A DNA stretch of 64,000 nucleotides from Pseudorasbora parva (taxonomy: Eukaryota; Chordata; Actinopteri; Cypriniformes; Gobionidae). Location: positions 36,588,889-36,652,888 of the forward strand of contig NC_090189.1 of NCBI RefSeq assembly GCF_024679245.1. The letters run 5' to 3'. The position numbers and the translations under genes are program-made. Numbering within the stretch: position 1 is the first letter of the stretch; every line of letters begins with the position of its first letter. The notes beneath the pieces are model-generated. The model did no database searches and was not told the origin of the DNA. It saw only the letters and a program-made list of their open reading frames with translations. Positions 45,815-56,809 of the stretch are shown piece by piece.

Positions 45815-46440
45815 CGAGGCTACACCCCTGATGGAGTGGGCTCTAATCCCGAGCAGGCAGGGCACGTCTTGGGATTCATACGCAGCCACTATCCAGTGGG
45901 CCATCCTCTGCTTGGAGACAGCCTTTCCCTTATGCTGGCCTCCGTAACAGACAAAGAGCTGCTCTGAGGTCCTAAAGCTTTGCGTTCTGTAAGTTCACGT
46001 AAGTCCGAAGGGCTTGGACGGGACAGAGAGGAGCCAGGGCTGGGTCTGCCTCCTCCGAAGGCAGCGCTTGCAGACTCACCACCTGGTCCCAGAAGGGAGT
46101 GGTGATAACCTTGGGCACGCATCCAGGCCGGGGGCTCAGGATCACGTGAGACTTGTCCAGCCCGAATTCCAGGCACGATTCGTCGACCGAAAATGCCTGC
46201 AGGTCCCCTACCCTCTTGATGGAGGCCAATGCAGTCAGGAGTACCGTCTTTAGAGACAGGATTTTTAACTCCGCTGACTGCAAAGGCTAAAAGGGAGGTC
46301 TCTGCAGTGTGGTCAGCACCAGAGACATGTCCCAAGAGGGTATTGAGGGAGGGCGAGGCGGATTTAACCTCCTCGCCCCCTTCAGGAACCTGACGATCAG
46401 GTCGTGCTTCCCCAAGGACTTACCTTCTACTAGATCGTGA
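45815..46440 (-). pseudogene. DIRS-type tyrosine recombinase fragment
   Basis: From the right: SLGKHDLIVRFLKGARRLNP, PSWDMSLVL, a stop, then SLKTVLLTALASIKRVGDLQ, SPRPGCVPKVITTPF and LCPVQALRTYV, and in a shifted frame QLFVCYGGQHKGKAVSKQRM and GIRAHSIRGVAS. This is the order of DIRS-1-like retrotransposon tyrosine recombinases (N-terminal SAM-like part, then the catalytic domain with R...HxxR). RAHSIRG contains the HxxR-type box. The most C-terminal tyrosine region is missing. At least one stop and one frameshift inactivate it. Confidence 0.75.
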
Positions 46441-46870
46441 TTAGCAATGATTGCGGCAACGTAGAAAATCTGGAAATATGCTCTTTTAGTGCTGAAGCAC
46501 CCAGGCTCACCAAACGGAACACGGCCACCGAACCAACTGTGTGTCGTGTGTGTGTGTGTTTGTGTGTGTGTATGTGTGTGTGCGTGTGTGTAGTGCAATT
46601 TGCTAAACTGCTCTCTCTCTCTCTCGTTGAACGTAGGCAGTCAGATGCTTCATCAACGCCATTCGGCTCCGAAGTGAATGACAACAGTGCGTGGCGATCA
46701 CTTCCACTTTATACCCGCGCCGCGGGGGGCGGGGTGTGATATGCAAAGCACGCACGCCAATGTTCATTGGCCCGTTTTCTATATCTCAAATCTGATAGGG
46801 GCTCCCAAAAGTGATCCCAATTCGTCACTCCTTCCGACGTAAGTCGAAGGGACCGTCTGAAAGGGAACAA
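46441..46870 (-). mobile_element. Probable DIRS terminal region
   Basis: Reading from 46868 on the minus strand: GTTCCCTTTCAGACGGTCCC, then a GC-rich stretch with GGGTATAAAGTGG (TATA-like, about 46707-46719), then a (CA)n-rich segment (46545-46592) and the recombinase remnant. The 5' end therefore lies almost beside the 3' gene, implying deletion of the gag and RT parts. The GTTCCCTTTC start is shared with 61168-61177. Confidence 0.45.
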
Positions 46871-46894
46871 ATGAATCGTTTTATCTTCTGTTTA

Positions 46895-47105
46895 CAAGTT
46901 TACAAGTCCAATTGTTTCAAAGCAGCTTCACAGTGTTAACAGGAAAATATTGCAACAGAATTTGATTTGGCTGTACAGCCGCTCTGGTGAAAACAGTAAT
47001 GTCATCAGTTAACTTCAATTATCATAATGAGTATGAATTATCTTATGCAGTAAAAGACAACAATACTCAAGCCCTGTAAAAGGTTTTGCATAAACTCAAC
47101 TGACA
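46895..47105 (-). mobile_element. L2 LINE 3'-end fragment
   Basis: In reverse, TTTGAAACAATTGGAC, GAAGCTGCTTTG and CACTGT match the 3' UTR of the LINE at about 60425-60530. Confidence 0.6.
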
Positions 47106-47670
47106 GGCTTCTTTCCTGAATGATTGTCTCTTCAGACATTAGAACTGCACATTATTTATGAGCTTCTACAGCTTTTGACCAAATCTACTTTGCACAAATT
47201 GATCACATAAAAACAGTATAAATAAAAAATAAATAACACAGTTTTATCTTAGTCTTATAATAAGTGCAACCATAATCAAAATCTCAATATTAAAAGTCGC
47301 ATGTCAGTCACCTCATCACGCAATCAGTGAACTCTGATTCCTGCTGCACACTAAGTACAACTCTGCAGCTCGTGCTGGGTGAGCTGATGGAGCTGAAGCG
47401 ACCATTATCCAAGACATAAATCATGTTTTTATTTATATAATAAGCGAAACGACAGTGGAGGGGTAATGTAAATGTAGCGGTGGCATATCCTATCCTAACT
47501 TCACCCTCACACTCTGTCTGGCATTATCGCACAAGATCTCACACCCCAAGATAATGGGAAAAGAACAGCAAATGACGTCAGGTGCTTTTCCACTCAGAGT
47601 TGATTTTTTTTCAACTTCAGGCACATTTAGAGTGTCCTACAAAAACACGAGCTGCAGCAAGCGGTTAAAA
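47106..47670. other. Intronic stretch, no gene
   Basis: No exon or repeat end identified. Confidence 0.35.
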
Positions 47671-48953
47671 CACAATGGCCCTCATTTATCAAAAGTGCGT
47701 ACACCAAATTTCCAGCGTACACCCAAACCCACGGTGACTTTGAGATTTATCAATATGGACGTTGGCGTACGGCACGCTCAAATCCTACGCCAGCTCAGGA
47801 GGTGGTGTACGCACGTTTGAGTTAGTGTGAAAATGCGCAGAAAAACAATTCCTAACACCACAAAACGCACTGGCAAAGATATGCTATATTATGACCCACT
47901 GTTAAAAACCACAACAACAACATTCAGTGTTTATTTTTGTGCAACATGAACGTCAATGTTTAATTTGGGTGACTTTACCAAAGCGTTTGATTTGTAGGCA
48001 TATGTATTCCTCCAGTTGCGAGCCCGTGCGCTTTATCTGACGTTTCAGGCCCGTCTGGCCCGGCAGCTGCGCACGGACTGGGACTAAAATAATTCAGACT
48101 GACAAAATAATAAAAATGACCTTCTTCTTTTAAATAATAATAAAATCAATAAAAACGACATTCTTCTTCTGAATAACAAGCGTCATTAAGAATAATAATC
48201 ATAATAAGAAGAAGAAGAATCTTACAAATTGTCATGTAAATATTAATGTGAATGAATGGTAGTACTCCACATCACATTATCATCACTATTGTACACCCCA
48301 ATACATGTGCCGTGATACGAAATTAAATGCTAATTGTTTCAAAACGTGCTGTAAAATAATGCATTGTGATGGTAATTTATCATCCAAACAGCTATTTAAA
48401 CTGCTGGAGTGCGCTTCTCAACCTCCACATTATTAAGAGTACTCGTAATTTGGGTCCATATTTTGTTTTTGTAGGTGCCTTTAATCCCACTCTTTAAACT
48501 CCCAAATAAAACAATTTCATTTTTTTTTTCACTTCCCTGGTGATGGTCTCGATGGGCGCGTCAATCATCTCACTAGTTCAGTAGTCAGAGCACTGATCAG
48601 GGAGTCAGCCCATTGACTTATGTCCTAATCAGTGCCCTGACTAGTGGACTAGTGAGATGATTGAGCGCGCCCGATCTCCACGTCGGAGAAGTTTTGCTTC
48701 TTTGCCGTCTTCTGTTTGTCCATGACGTAAAATGAGGGCGTGGGAGAGGCGGAGACTTGAATATATAGGGGCGTGTTATTCTAATGACGATCGTTTTCAG
48801 CCGCCACATTTATTAAGGGCAAGTATTGCGTACACCTGGATTGCAGAGGTTCGCACAGCTTCATAAATCAGGCGGTGAGATGAGTGTAAGCATAATCTTA
48901 TGCCAACATATACACCAGTTTCTACGCAAGATTGATAAATGAGGGTCATTGTG
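47671..48953. mobile_element. TIR element with CACAATGGCCCTCATTTATC ends
   Basis: CACAATGGCCCTCATTTATC at 47671 and its near-perfect reverse complement ending at 48953 define it. Subterminal words GCGTAC/GTACGC recur. No transposase. A shorter foldback (48554-48672) is nested inside. Target duplication unclear. Confidence 0.7.
48554..48672. repeat. 119-bp foldback with about 45-bp arms
   Basis: GGGCGCGTCAATCATCTCAC at the left and its near reverse complement at 48630-48672 can pair over about 45 bp around a 30-base loop. It may be a small MITE. Confidence 0.8.
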
Positions 48954-49169
48954 CCCATGGCGCATAAAGAGCACAAAATGCTCACTGCTAATATATATAT
49001 ATTTTTAAAAGGTGCAATTATATGATTCTTAATTGTGTGGAAGTATAACCTTAAATTTATTGTAATAGTCTTCTCATTCTTGAACGTTGTATTGACGTTG
49101 CTGTAACCTTTAAACATTATATTAATAACAAGAAAACCAGACATTTTAACATTATAGAAACTGGGCTCA

Positions 49170-50105
49170 TTTTGTTAGCTGGGCTCCATTGTGGGGACAT
49201 TTGGAAGTAAAACCAGAGATCATTGTGGGGACCAGCGAGTGGTCCAAATGAGAACAATTTATAAATTATGCTTATTTAAAGGACCCATGGCATGAATTTT
49301 ATTAGGTTTTTCAGCATTAATATGTGTTCCTCTAACCTGAATATTGTCCCCAAGTGGCTACAAAATTTGATGGGTGTAAACTGAGTTCTGGCTATCTTTC
49401 TCTGCCTTTTGAGAAAATGAGTCCAGATAAGCTGATCTTGAATTCTTCTGTTATGACGTCATACCAGGAAAGGTTTCCTCCCCTTCCTCTGCTTTGCCTA
49501 CCCAGAGAATTAGTAGAGAATGGATTCAGTTTATCAGTCGCAATGTGAGCAAGGATTTACAAGATGGATTCGACAGCACCGCCACAAACCATGAGTAACA
49601 GTGTTCATTAATGCCTGATCTGGGGTCAGTTCTGATGTGTAGCTAATTATTGAAGTTCACACAGACTTTCTTTCTAAATCGTTTAATACTGTCAGACCCA
49701 CCTCTGGCCATCTCAATGCATCAGTGAATCAAGCAGTGACAAAATAAACTCATGCTCACAGCGCTCCCAACAACTCGGAATAATAACACTTTCTCAGCAA
49801 TCTTTCCCCAGCTCTCCGTCTCTTTGGACTGGCAGTGCTTTAGCTGCTGCTCGCGCTTCTGTAAATTATGACATTCATTGATGTAAAAACCATACTAACA
49901 ATATCAGTACACCTCAGGAAACATTATAAAATATTTTTTTAAATCCATGCCGTGGGACCTTTAAAATTGTAGAAATGGAGAAAGTTTTTGAGAAATGGAG
50001 AAATGGGGGAAGTAGGTTTAGGGGTATGGGCTTAGGGGACAGAAAATATGTTACATCAATATAAAAACAATAGAAGTATATGGCAAGTCCCCACGAAGAT
50101 ACAGA
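49170..50105. mobile_element. GTGGGGAC-type repeat split by a TTAA MITE
   Basis: CATTGTGGGGACATTTGG (49189) and GTGGGGTA-like/GTCCCCAC (50085) parts belong to a repeat common in cyprinids. The element at 49280-49960 interrupts it. Limits approximate. Confidence 0.4.
49280..49960. mobile_element. TTAA MITE with AGGACCCATGGCATG ends
   Basis: TTAA at 49276-49279 and 49961-49964 flanks AGGACCCATGGCATGAATTT and (reverse) AGGTCCCACGGCATGGATTT. Size 681 bp, no transposase; Kolobok/piggyBac-type. Confidence 0.75.
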
Positions 50106-50111
50106 AATCCA

Positions 50112-50113
<2 letters not shown>

Positions 50114-50188
<75 letters not shown>

Positions 50189-50193
50189 TTTAA

Positions 50194-50256
<63 letters not shown>

Positions 50257-50261
50257 TTTAA

Positions 50262-50355
<94 letters not shown>
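50114..50355. repeat. 240-bp (TG)n microsatellite
   Basis: Near-pure TG interrupted twice by the same TTTGTTTAAGTATA word (50185, 50253), showing that a block of the array was itself duplicated. Confidence 0.95.
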
Positions 50356-50358
<3 letters not shown>

Positions 50359-50493
50359 CATACACTTTCGTGGTCCTGCTGTGATCCTGATCTCCCCTCC
50401 ATGATCAACACTATAAGTGCACAAACACACATTAATGTACATATGCATCATGCACACACACATTCACTATATCAGTATCAGTGTTTGACACAC

Positions 50494-50667
50494 CTGAGTC
50501 TCTGCAATGAGCAGTTCGGATCCTCCAGTATGTCAGAGAGCAGCTTCACTCCTAAATCTCCTGGGTGATTGTAGCTCAGATCAAGCTCTCTCAGGTGGGA
50601 AGGGTTTGAACTCAGAGCTGAAGACACAAAAACACAGCCTTCCTCTGTCACCATACAGCCAGACAAC
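50494..50667 (-). CDS. LRR exon of an NLR-type immune receptor
   Basis: Exactly 174 bp between an AG acceptor (CTGTAG) and a GT donor (CTCAG|GTGTGT), the standard length of leucine-rich-repeat exons in fish NLRC3-like genes. It encodes about 58 residues: LSGCMVTEEGCVFVSSALSS, HLRELDLSYNHPGDLGVKLL, DILEDPNCSLQRL, the two-repeat ribonuclease-inhibitor-type unit (LRELDLSYN). It is open and in phase 2 at both ends, so several such exons could be spliced in series. Others, and the NACHT domain, are not in the window upstream (50.7-64 kb is transposon-filled). Confidence 0.85.
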
Positions 50668-51320
50668 CTACAGATGGATCAAAACAGCCTCGTCATCTAA
50701 CTAGTTATCTTTATATGTCTCACAAACACATTTTCATTTTTCTCTAATTATCACATTAAAACACACTGGATTTTCAAACATCAGCAATAATGCTACTCAA
50801 TCCAATAAATTAGCAGTAATTCAATAAACACACTTAACAAATTGAATAACCCATGCAGGCCTCCAACGTTTACATTTCTGTGCTTTGATTTGTCGACTGT
50901 GCATGGGCAAATGTGTGTGTAGTGTGTGTTAGAGGCATGGCTGGACTCACCATTGGTCCAACTGCAAGCATGGACATAATCAATGTTATCATTGTTTCAC
51001 ATAGAAGGACACACATATTGAATCACATCTACTCACATTTGTTTGTGATCACATGTCTACAGTAAACAGCTCCATTAAGGCTTTTAGCCCATAAGAGCTC
51101 ACATTTAGAAATATATTGATTTTGAATTCTCATATGATCATGCCTCGTTTCTTTACAGAGAATGATCATGTCTATTAATTTTCCACGAAGTTATGCAATC
51201 CGAAAGAGCTTTGAGCGCTCTCTCCCATCTCACTATAATAGGGCAGAAATGTTATCAAAATAATAATAAAAATCCATTCAATGATTTCTCTGATTATATT
51301 TATAACAAGAGTCAAGCCAG
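50668..51320. other. Intronic stretch upstream of the LRR exon
   Basis: No further LRR exon recognised on the minus strand. Confidence 0.4.
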
Positions 51321-51324
51321 TCAC

Positions 51325-51490
51325 CTTTTTTATATAGCACTTTTTACATGTCCAGTTGTTTCAAAGAAGCTTCACAGTGTTAACAGGAAATAATGAAACA
51401 AAATTTGATTCGGCTCTGGAGAAAATAGTGATGTTATCCAGCTAATTATAATTATCATATATGTCTATGATACAAGTTATCACACAATAA
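51325..51490 (-). mobile_element. L2 LINE 3'-end fragment
   Basis: In reverse: AACTGGACATGTAAAAAGTG and CTATATAAAAAAGG match the LINE 3' end (GTAAAAGCGCTATATAAATA at 60517). Confidence 0.65.
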
Positions 51491-52550
51491 AGAGTGCTGT
51501 TTTTCTGAACATTTGCATGATTGCAAACGTGACATTGACTTTATACACTCAGTTCAATAAACAAGTTACTGAGTGACTTTCATAAACACTTAAAAGTATA
51601 AGTTTTCCATAATTCCATATTTCTAATTGTGCTATCAATGTTAACATGTTGACACGTGATATTTTTTTTTCAGTTTTTTAAAATATTTAATGCAATTAAT
51701 GCAGCATCTGCTTTCTCTTTCATTCAAGCCAAAGCAAGACAAAGATAATCCACTGTCTGTGAATGTCTCGTCTGTGGCCCTGTTTACACTACTGAGTTTT
51801 TGCTTTAAAATGCATAACTTTTGCTACTCTACTCGTCTACACTACTCCGGTGTTTTCAAACCTTGAAACAGAGACTTTCACACCGTTTTAAAAACTCACT
51901 TGTCTAAATAGGGCCTATGTGAAACACACACACACAATCCACAGAAAGACATGCGCCAGTATCATGTGTACAGACAGCAAGCTAGAATCGAGATCTCTTT
52001 CTTGCTTGAATGAATAATAACACACAATTATGCCAAAATGTCATAAGAGCAGTCTAAGTTCACACTTGTAGTTCGGTTTGTTTGACAAAAAAACAAAAAA
52101 ACAAAACATATAGTCCTGGTCCGCTTGGCATTCACACTGGCATTTTTAACAGCGATCCTAAAGTTACTGAACCAAAGGCATTGGGATACGGTCACAACCT
52201 GATTAGTCATCTTTTATGATGTATATTTGCTTGCTTACCAAACATTCAAAACAATGCTGTGTGCTGGATTAAACATGATCATGTTATGTGTGTGTCACAT
52301 GTCTAGTCTGTCTGTAGTGGTTTTTTCCCTGTGTTTCCTGGTGTTGTGTTTGTCACATGTCCCTTTGTTTCAGTTTCCCGCCTCAATTCAGTCCCTTCAT
52401 CTGTTAAGTAAAGTCAGCTGTGTCTAGTCATCTATGCCACCTGTCCCCCTCGTTAACCCTGTCATCAGTGTGTGTATTTAGTTCCCTCATGTTCAGTTCT
52501 TCCTGGTCAGGTCTCTGTTATACTCATGTTATACAACCTGTTATCCCCAT

Positions 52551-53454
52551 TAGAGGATGGATACCCGACCCGAGCCCGACGGGTTCCGACGGTACCCGAC
52601 GGGTCGGGCCGGGTTCGGACAGATATTTAGAAATGACATTCGGGTTCGGGTCGGGCTCGGTCACGTCAGCGCGAAAAGGTATTGAACCTTTTAAATTTAA
52701 AACTGCTTATTATGCAAGTAGCCAATGGGCCTGTTTAACTTTATGCAATGGTTTGTTTTTGTGATTAAAATACATGCATAATATTACCCTAACATCCGTC
52801 TTCCTGCATGCAGAAATTTGTTTATGTCGCCGTGACAACAACGCGCAACACGTGCGTGCATATTGCCCGCGGCATCCTCGTCATTCCAGTGAGCGCAACT
52901 TCAGCGCTGCTGGCAGGAGGACAGCCTTGAAGCCATCCGCAGTTGATGCAATTCTTTTTCTGCATAACCTCGATTAGCCTAAACTTTGATGGAGATTTTA
53001 TGTAAATAGATCCCATGTTGCAGTTTAGGAAACATACAGTTTGAGAAAATTGGTAAGATGACTTTCATTTCAATAAGCATTTCAATTGTGTTACGTTAAT
53101 GTTTTGTTCTGTTAGCTTGGGCCATTTTTAGCAGACCTTTGTTCATTTAATTTCAGTTGGCTATTTGATTGGGCTCTGTGTAACGTTTAATGCCCCGTGT
53201 GCGTGCTGATGCGCTCGTCTGTAAACATTTCAGAATGCCTTCCTACAGTTGCTTAATAAAAGCGGGCTTTCCACACAAACAAACGTACGTGTCATTAGTA
53301 AATGAGGGGAAAAAAATTGATTTTAACTGTCGGGCTCGGGTCGGGCTCGGACATAAATATTTGAATGCCTGTCGGGCTCGGGTCGGGTTCGGTTACTGCT
53401 CTGTCGGACGCGGGTCGGGCTCGGACAGAAAAATGCGGCCCGATCCGCACTCTA
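52551..53454 (+). mobile_element. hAT element with CCCGACGGGT ends
   Basis: Perfect 8-bp duplication ATCCCCAT (52543-52550, 53455-53462). The ends are TAGAGGATGGATACCCG and (reverse) TAGAGTGCGGATCGGGC. The subterminal CCCGAGCCCG/CGGGTCGGGC arrays resemble those of the hAT at 20423-21955. Confidence 0.9.
52840..52977 (+). pseudogene. hAT transposase C-terminal dimerisation (hATC) fragment
   Basis: The frame reads SSERNFSAAGRRTALKPSAV then DAILFLHNLD and a stop, the conserved hATC motif (SERxFSxxGxxxxxxR, then LxPxxVxxLxFL). It confirms the superfamily. Everything upstream of the dimerisation domain is missing, so the element cannot move itself. Confidence 0.8.
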
Positions 53455-53565
53455 ATCCCCATGAGGTGTTTTTTTTGTGTGTAAAGATCAAGTTTAATGT
53501 GAATAAAAAAGTTTTTGGAAGTCTTGGTATCCTCATCCTTTGTACATCAACACCGTAACAGTGTG

Positions 53566-54099
53566 TACATATGGTTTTATTTTTACAAGCTGAGAACTCA
53601 CAAAGAACGATAAAATGTTCAAAATATTCAAAACAGCACTAGGATTTCCTCCGATGTATGCAGAAACAAAGATCTGCTGCAAAAGAGACAGCAGTTCCGT
53701 TGTCTTTACCGACTAATGGGCAACACAGGTCTTCTGATGGTCCAGGTATGCTTTTAGTGTGTTTTTTCTAGCATTTTTGAAACATGCTCATTGGACCAAA
53801 TCTTTCAGCATTGTCAAATCAGCTGACATGTAGCGTTGCATCTTGTGACATTACATACTGTTTTTGGTTCGTTTACATGTCTTTGGTCTGTGTTGCATTC
53901 AAATATCAATAAAACCACACCAGAGTTCGTTTGGAAGCGGACCAAGACCCATCCTTTTTAGTCTCGGTCTGCTTGTTTGGTGGGCACCAGGGTTCAGATG
54001 GCAGTGTTCACATATGTTCAAATTAACTGCACTAACCAAGCAATCACACCAGGGTTTGTTTTAATCAAACCAAACATGACAAGTGTGAATGTACTCTTA
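53566..54099. other. Right arm of the outer TIR element
   Basis: Non-coding; contains TTCACACCAGGG-like subterminal words. Confidence 0.4.
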
Positions 54100-55480
54100 A
54101 CCCTTTAGGGTTACCACTGAATAAAACGTCTGATTTTGTCAAATAGGGTGGCAATTTTCATTTAACATCCCCTCCACTAGATGGTAGACATGTCATACGT
54201 CATCCCTGACTCAAAACATCACGATTCTATACAAAATCTACGAGCAAGAGCGCATTGAATCAGTGTAAACAAAAGCGGATCTGACGTGCAAGTAAGCTGT
54301 TTTATCAGAGCATTGTCAACGTCAGCGATAATTTGCATTAGATTATTATTACTATTATAATTTTTTTAATGGCCTCAATAAAGCTTACTCGCAATTAAGT
54401 GTTGGGTCTTCTATTCGTGGACCCTGATTTTGAAGGGAAATATGAGATGACGGTGATTCTGAAAGTGAAACTGAACCTAACGTTACACTAAGCACAAATG
54501 GTGAATCATTTGCCCAATGTAGATGGTCCTTTGCCCAATGTCAGTGGTGGGAATAATCTTTCCCGGGGTCCGAGTGTTCATCGCAAAGTTAGCAGGTGTG
54601 TTATGTTGGCTATTGTTCAGAAATAAGGTATTGTCACAATTCACCAGTGTGAGTGCCCGTGATCACCACCAGAGGGCACTCCACCCCGGGTGAAGAGAAT
54701 GCTTTTGATCTTGATTCAGTATCAGTTTATATCTAGTAGGCTATATATACTGTACATAATAATATGTTTGTTTTGGCACAAGTTTAAACATTTCTTTCGG
54801 TCAAATTATATGTGCCATTCCTTAATATTCACTTGTGACTGCTTATATAAGTATCATTATTCATTAAAAAGATTAGGATGCAAGTTATTTAAGTTTTGAA
54901 ATTTCACATTTAAAGAAATCTAGTGTTTGATCATCATATCTAAATATTTATTAGAATGCAAAGACTGCAATATATTTTTGAGCAACTAGATTAGATACAT
55001 GTATATTTATTAAAGAGCCATAAGGCACCTAATGGCATTACAAATACACATTAATATTTTTTAGCCACAAAATGACTCTAATTTCCCTTTTTGAATTGGA
55101 ATTCTCTATTTTAATATTAATTACTACACTAATTGTAATATAAGTTTTAGAAGAAATACAAATATTAGAAGAAAAATATTTTAAGTGGTCATTTATTGAC
55201 AATAATTGTTGCACAAATAGTATTTAGAACCAAAAGATCTCCTCAAAATATTCAATAAATATAATTTAATGAGTATGAGTGTGACCTATTAGTAAGGAAT
55301 ACCTGAGGGCTAAATACAAGAATAACATTAATGTTAACAATGTTGAATCTCTATCACTCTCCATAATAAAACGATCCAGTGAATTTGGCTGACTTAATAA
55401 TCAATAAACACTAACACTATGCTGTACTGTTAACCAAAACTTGCATCTATATAGTGAAACTGTTGTGTATTCGCTTAAGC
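54100..55480. other. Mostly AT-rich stretch; possible piggyBac-like start
   Basis: TTAACCCTTTAGGG at 54098 could be a piggyBac-type left end. A short frame near 54440 (DDGDSESETEPN) is acidic like piggyBac N-termini. No right end or DDE domain was found. 54627-54680 has LTR-like words. Nothing firm. Confidence 0.25.
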
Positions 55481-55798
55481 CATTTTAATGCATTGGCAGA
55501 GCGCTAGAAGTATTGAGCGCTCATGGGCCACGTGACCAGCGCGAGCTGCAGGGAGACGAGAGCATGCAACTCCGCTTTTCAACGCCTCTGGCTTTAACAT
55601 TATGCCACATTAGCGCCAAAACGCTATTTATTGTTTGAATTTCATTAAAACACATTTTAAAAAATTAAAGCTTATAGCTTTGTTTAATATCAAAAGCAGG
55701 TTTGGCAATTTGGCGTGAGATTGAGTTGGGCGGAGTGAGAGCGTGAGACAGAGCCTGAAAGCGTGAGAATCACGCCAGATGCGTGAGAGTTGGCAACC
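55481..55798 (+). mobile_element. Right end of an unidentified DNA repeat
   Basis: GCGTGAGAGTTGGCAACCCT at 55779-55798 is the kind of terminus (reverse CAGGGTTGCCAACTCTCACG) seen in common fish DNA repeats. The LINE follows directly at 55799. Confidence 0.4.
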
Positions 55799-56569
55799 CT
55801 GGATAAATGTAAGGAATTAATCAGGCTGACGGAGAAGATTTCAGATTTAGAGACACGCATCCAAGCTTTATGTGAGAGTAGTGAGAATGTAACAGCTTTA
55901 GATACTGCTTTGGATGCGACTAGCTTAGTGAACACTCATTGTTTGGTTCCGGCTGAGCCCGCGCAGCAGGGCTGGGTGACGATGAGAAAGCATAATCGCG
56001 GATCAAAAAACCGCTCTTCCGTTCCGATTAGAACATCAAACAGGTTCTCCCCACTCTGTGATGCACCCACTGGGGATCCTGTTGAAAGTGCCCTAGTTAT
56101 TGGCGATTCTATTACACGGAATGTGAAAATAGAGACCAGCACCATAGTCACATGTTTACCGGGAGCCAGAGCGCCTGACATCAAAGCAAATTTAAAAGTG
56201 CTGGCTAAAGCTAATCGTAAATTCTCTAAGATTATTATTCACGTTGGCACTAATGATGTTCGACTTCGCCAGTCGGAGATCACCAAAATTAACATTAAAG
56301 AGGTGTGTAAACTCGCAAGTACGATGTCAAAAGCCGTAGTTTTCTCTGGTCCTCTCCCTGCGAAAAGGAGTGATGAAATAGTTAGCAGATTATCATCACT
56401 CAATGGCTGGTTGTCTAAGTGGTGTCTGCAAAATAACATAGGGTTCATAGACAATTGGAAAAGTTTTTGGGGCAGACCTGACCTGTTGAAGATAGACGGC
56501 ATTCATCTCTCCTGGGCTGGTGCTGCTCTTCTCTCTAGTAATTTGGCACGTCTTAGAGCTAAACCTTGA
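55799..56569 (+). CDS. L2 LINE ORF1, SGNH-hydrolase (esterase) domain
   Basis: About 256 residues are open from the truncation point to a stop at 56569; there is no in-frame ATG at the start, so the N-terminus is missing. A coiled-coil-like start (ELIRLTEKISDLETRIQAL) precedes the hydrolase domain: ALVIGDSITRN with the nucleophile serine, [17 protein letters not shown] with the conserved GTND, and DGIHLSWAGA with the catalytic Asp-His pair. ORF1 esterases are known in CR1/L2 LINEs; their job in retrotransposition is not settled. All catalytic blocks are kept. Confidence 0.85.
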   Translation: MDKCKELIRLTEKISDLETRIQALCESSENVTALDTALDATSLVNTHCLVPAEPAQQGWVTMRKHNRGSKNRSSVPIRTSNRFSPLCDAPTGDPVESALVIGDSITRNVKIETSTIVTCLPGARAPDIKANLKVLAKANRKFSKIIIHVGTNDVRLRQSEITKINIKEVCKLASTMSKAVVFSGPLPAKRSDEIVSRLSSLNGWLSKWCLQNNIGFIDNWKSFWGRPDLLKIDGIHLSWAGAALLSSNLARLRAKP

Positions 56570-56809
56570 CTCACTGGGGCCCAGGTCAGGAAGCAGACAA
56601 ACTGGCTAAACCAACCATCTGCTAGCTGTCTCACGTCACCAAAGTCAGCTAAATCCCAGCACATAGAGACTCTTTCACCTAGATATTATCATATAGAGAC
56701 TGTGTCTGTTCCCTGAATTAGTAAATACAAAAAAACATCAAAACCATTCAACAGTAAAAATTTAATTGATGTCCAACAAATAAACAACAGATATAATACG
56801 GATAAACAA

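Larger units (their letters stand above)
52293..53560 (+). mobile_element. Solo LTR split by a hAT
   Basis: It starts TGTCACATGT and ends CACCGTAACA, with 5-bp duplication GTGTG on both sides (52288-52292, 53561-53565). Without the nested hAT it is about 356 bp, with AATAAA at 53503-53508. Confidence 0.85.
52050..54098. mobile_element. Outer TIR element holding an LTR
   Basis: AGAGCAGTCTAAGTTCACAC at the left and (reverse) AGAGTACATTCACACTTGTC at the right are inverted repeats flanked by TA. Taking out 52293-53565 leaves about 0.78 kb without coding sequence. Confidence 0.5.

Noticed and set aside
50048..50463. Val-Cys and His-Thr ORFs of 80-135 codons
   Set aside because: Pure microsatellite translation across the 240-bp TG array.
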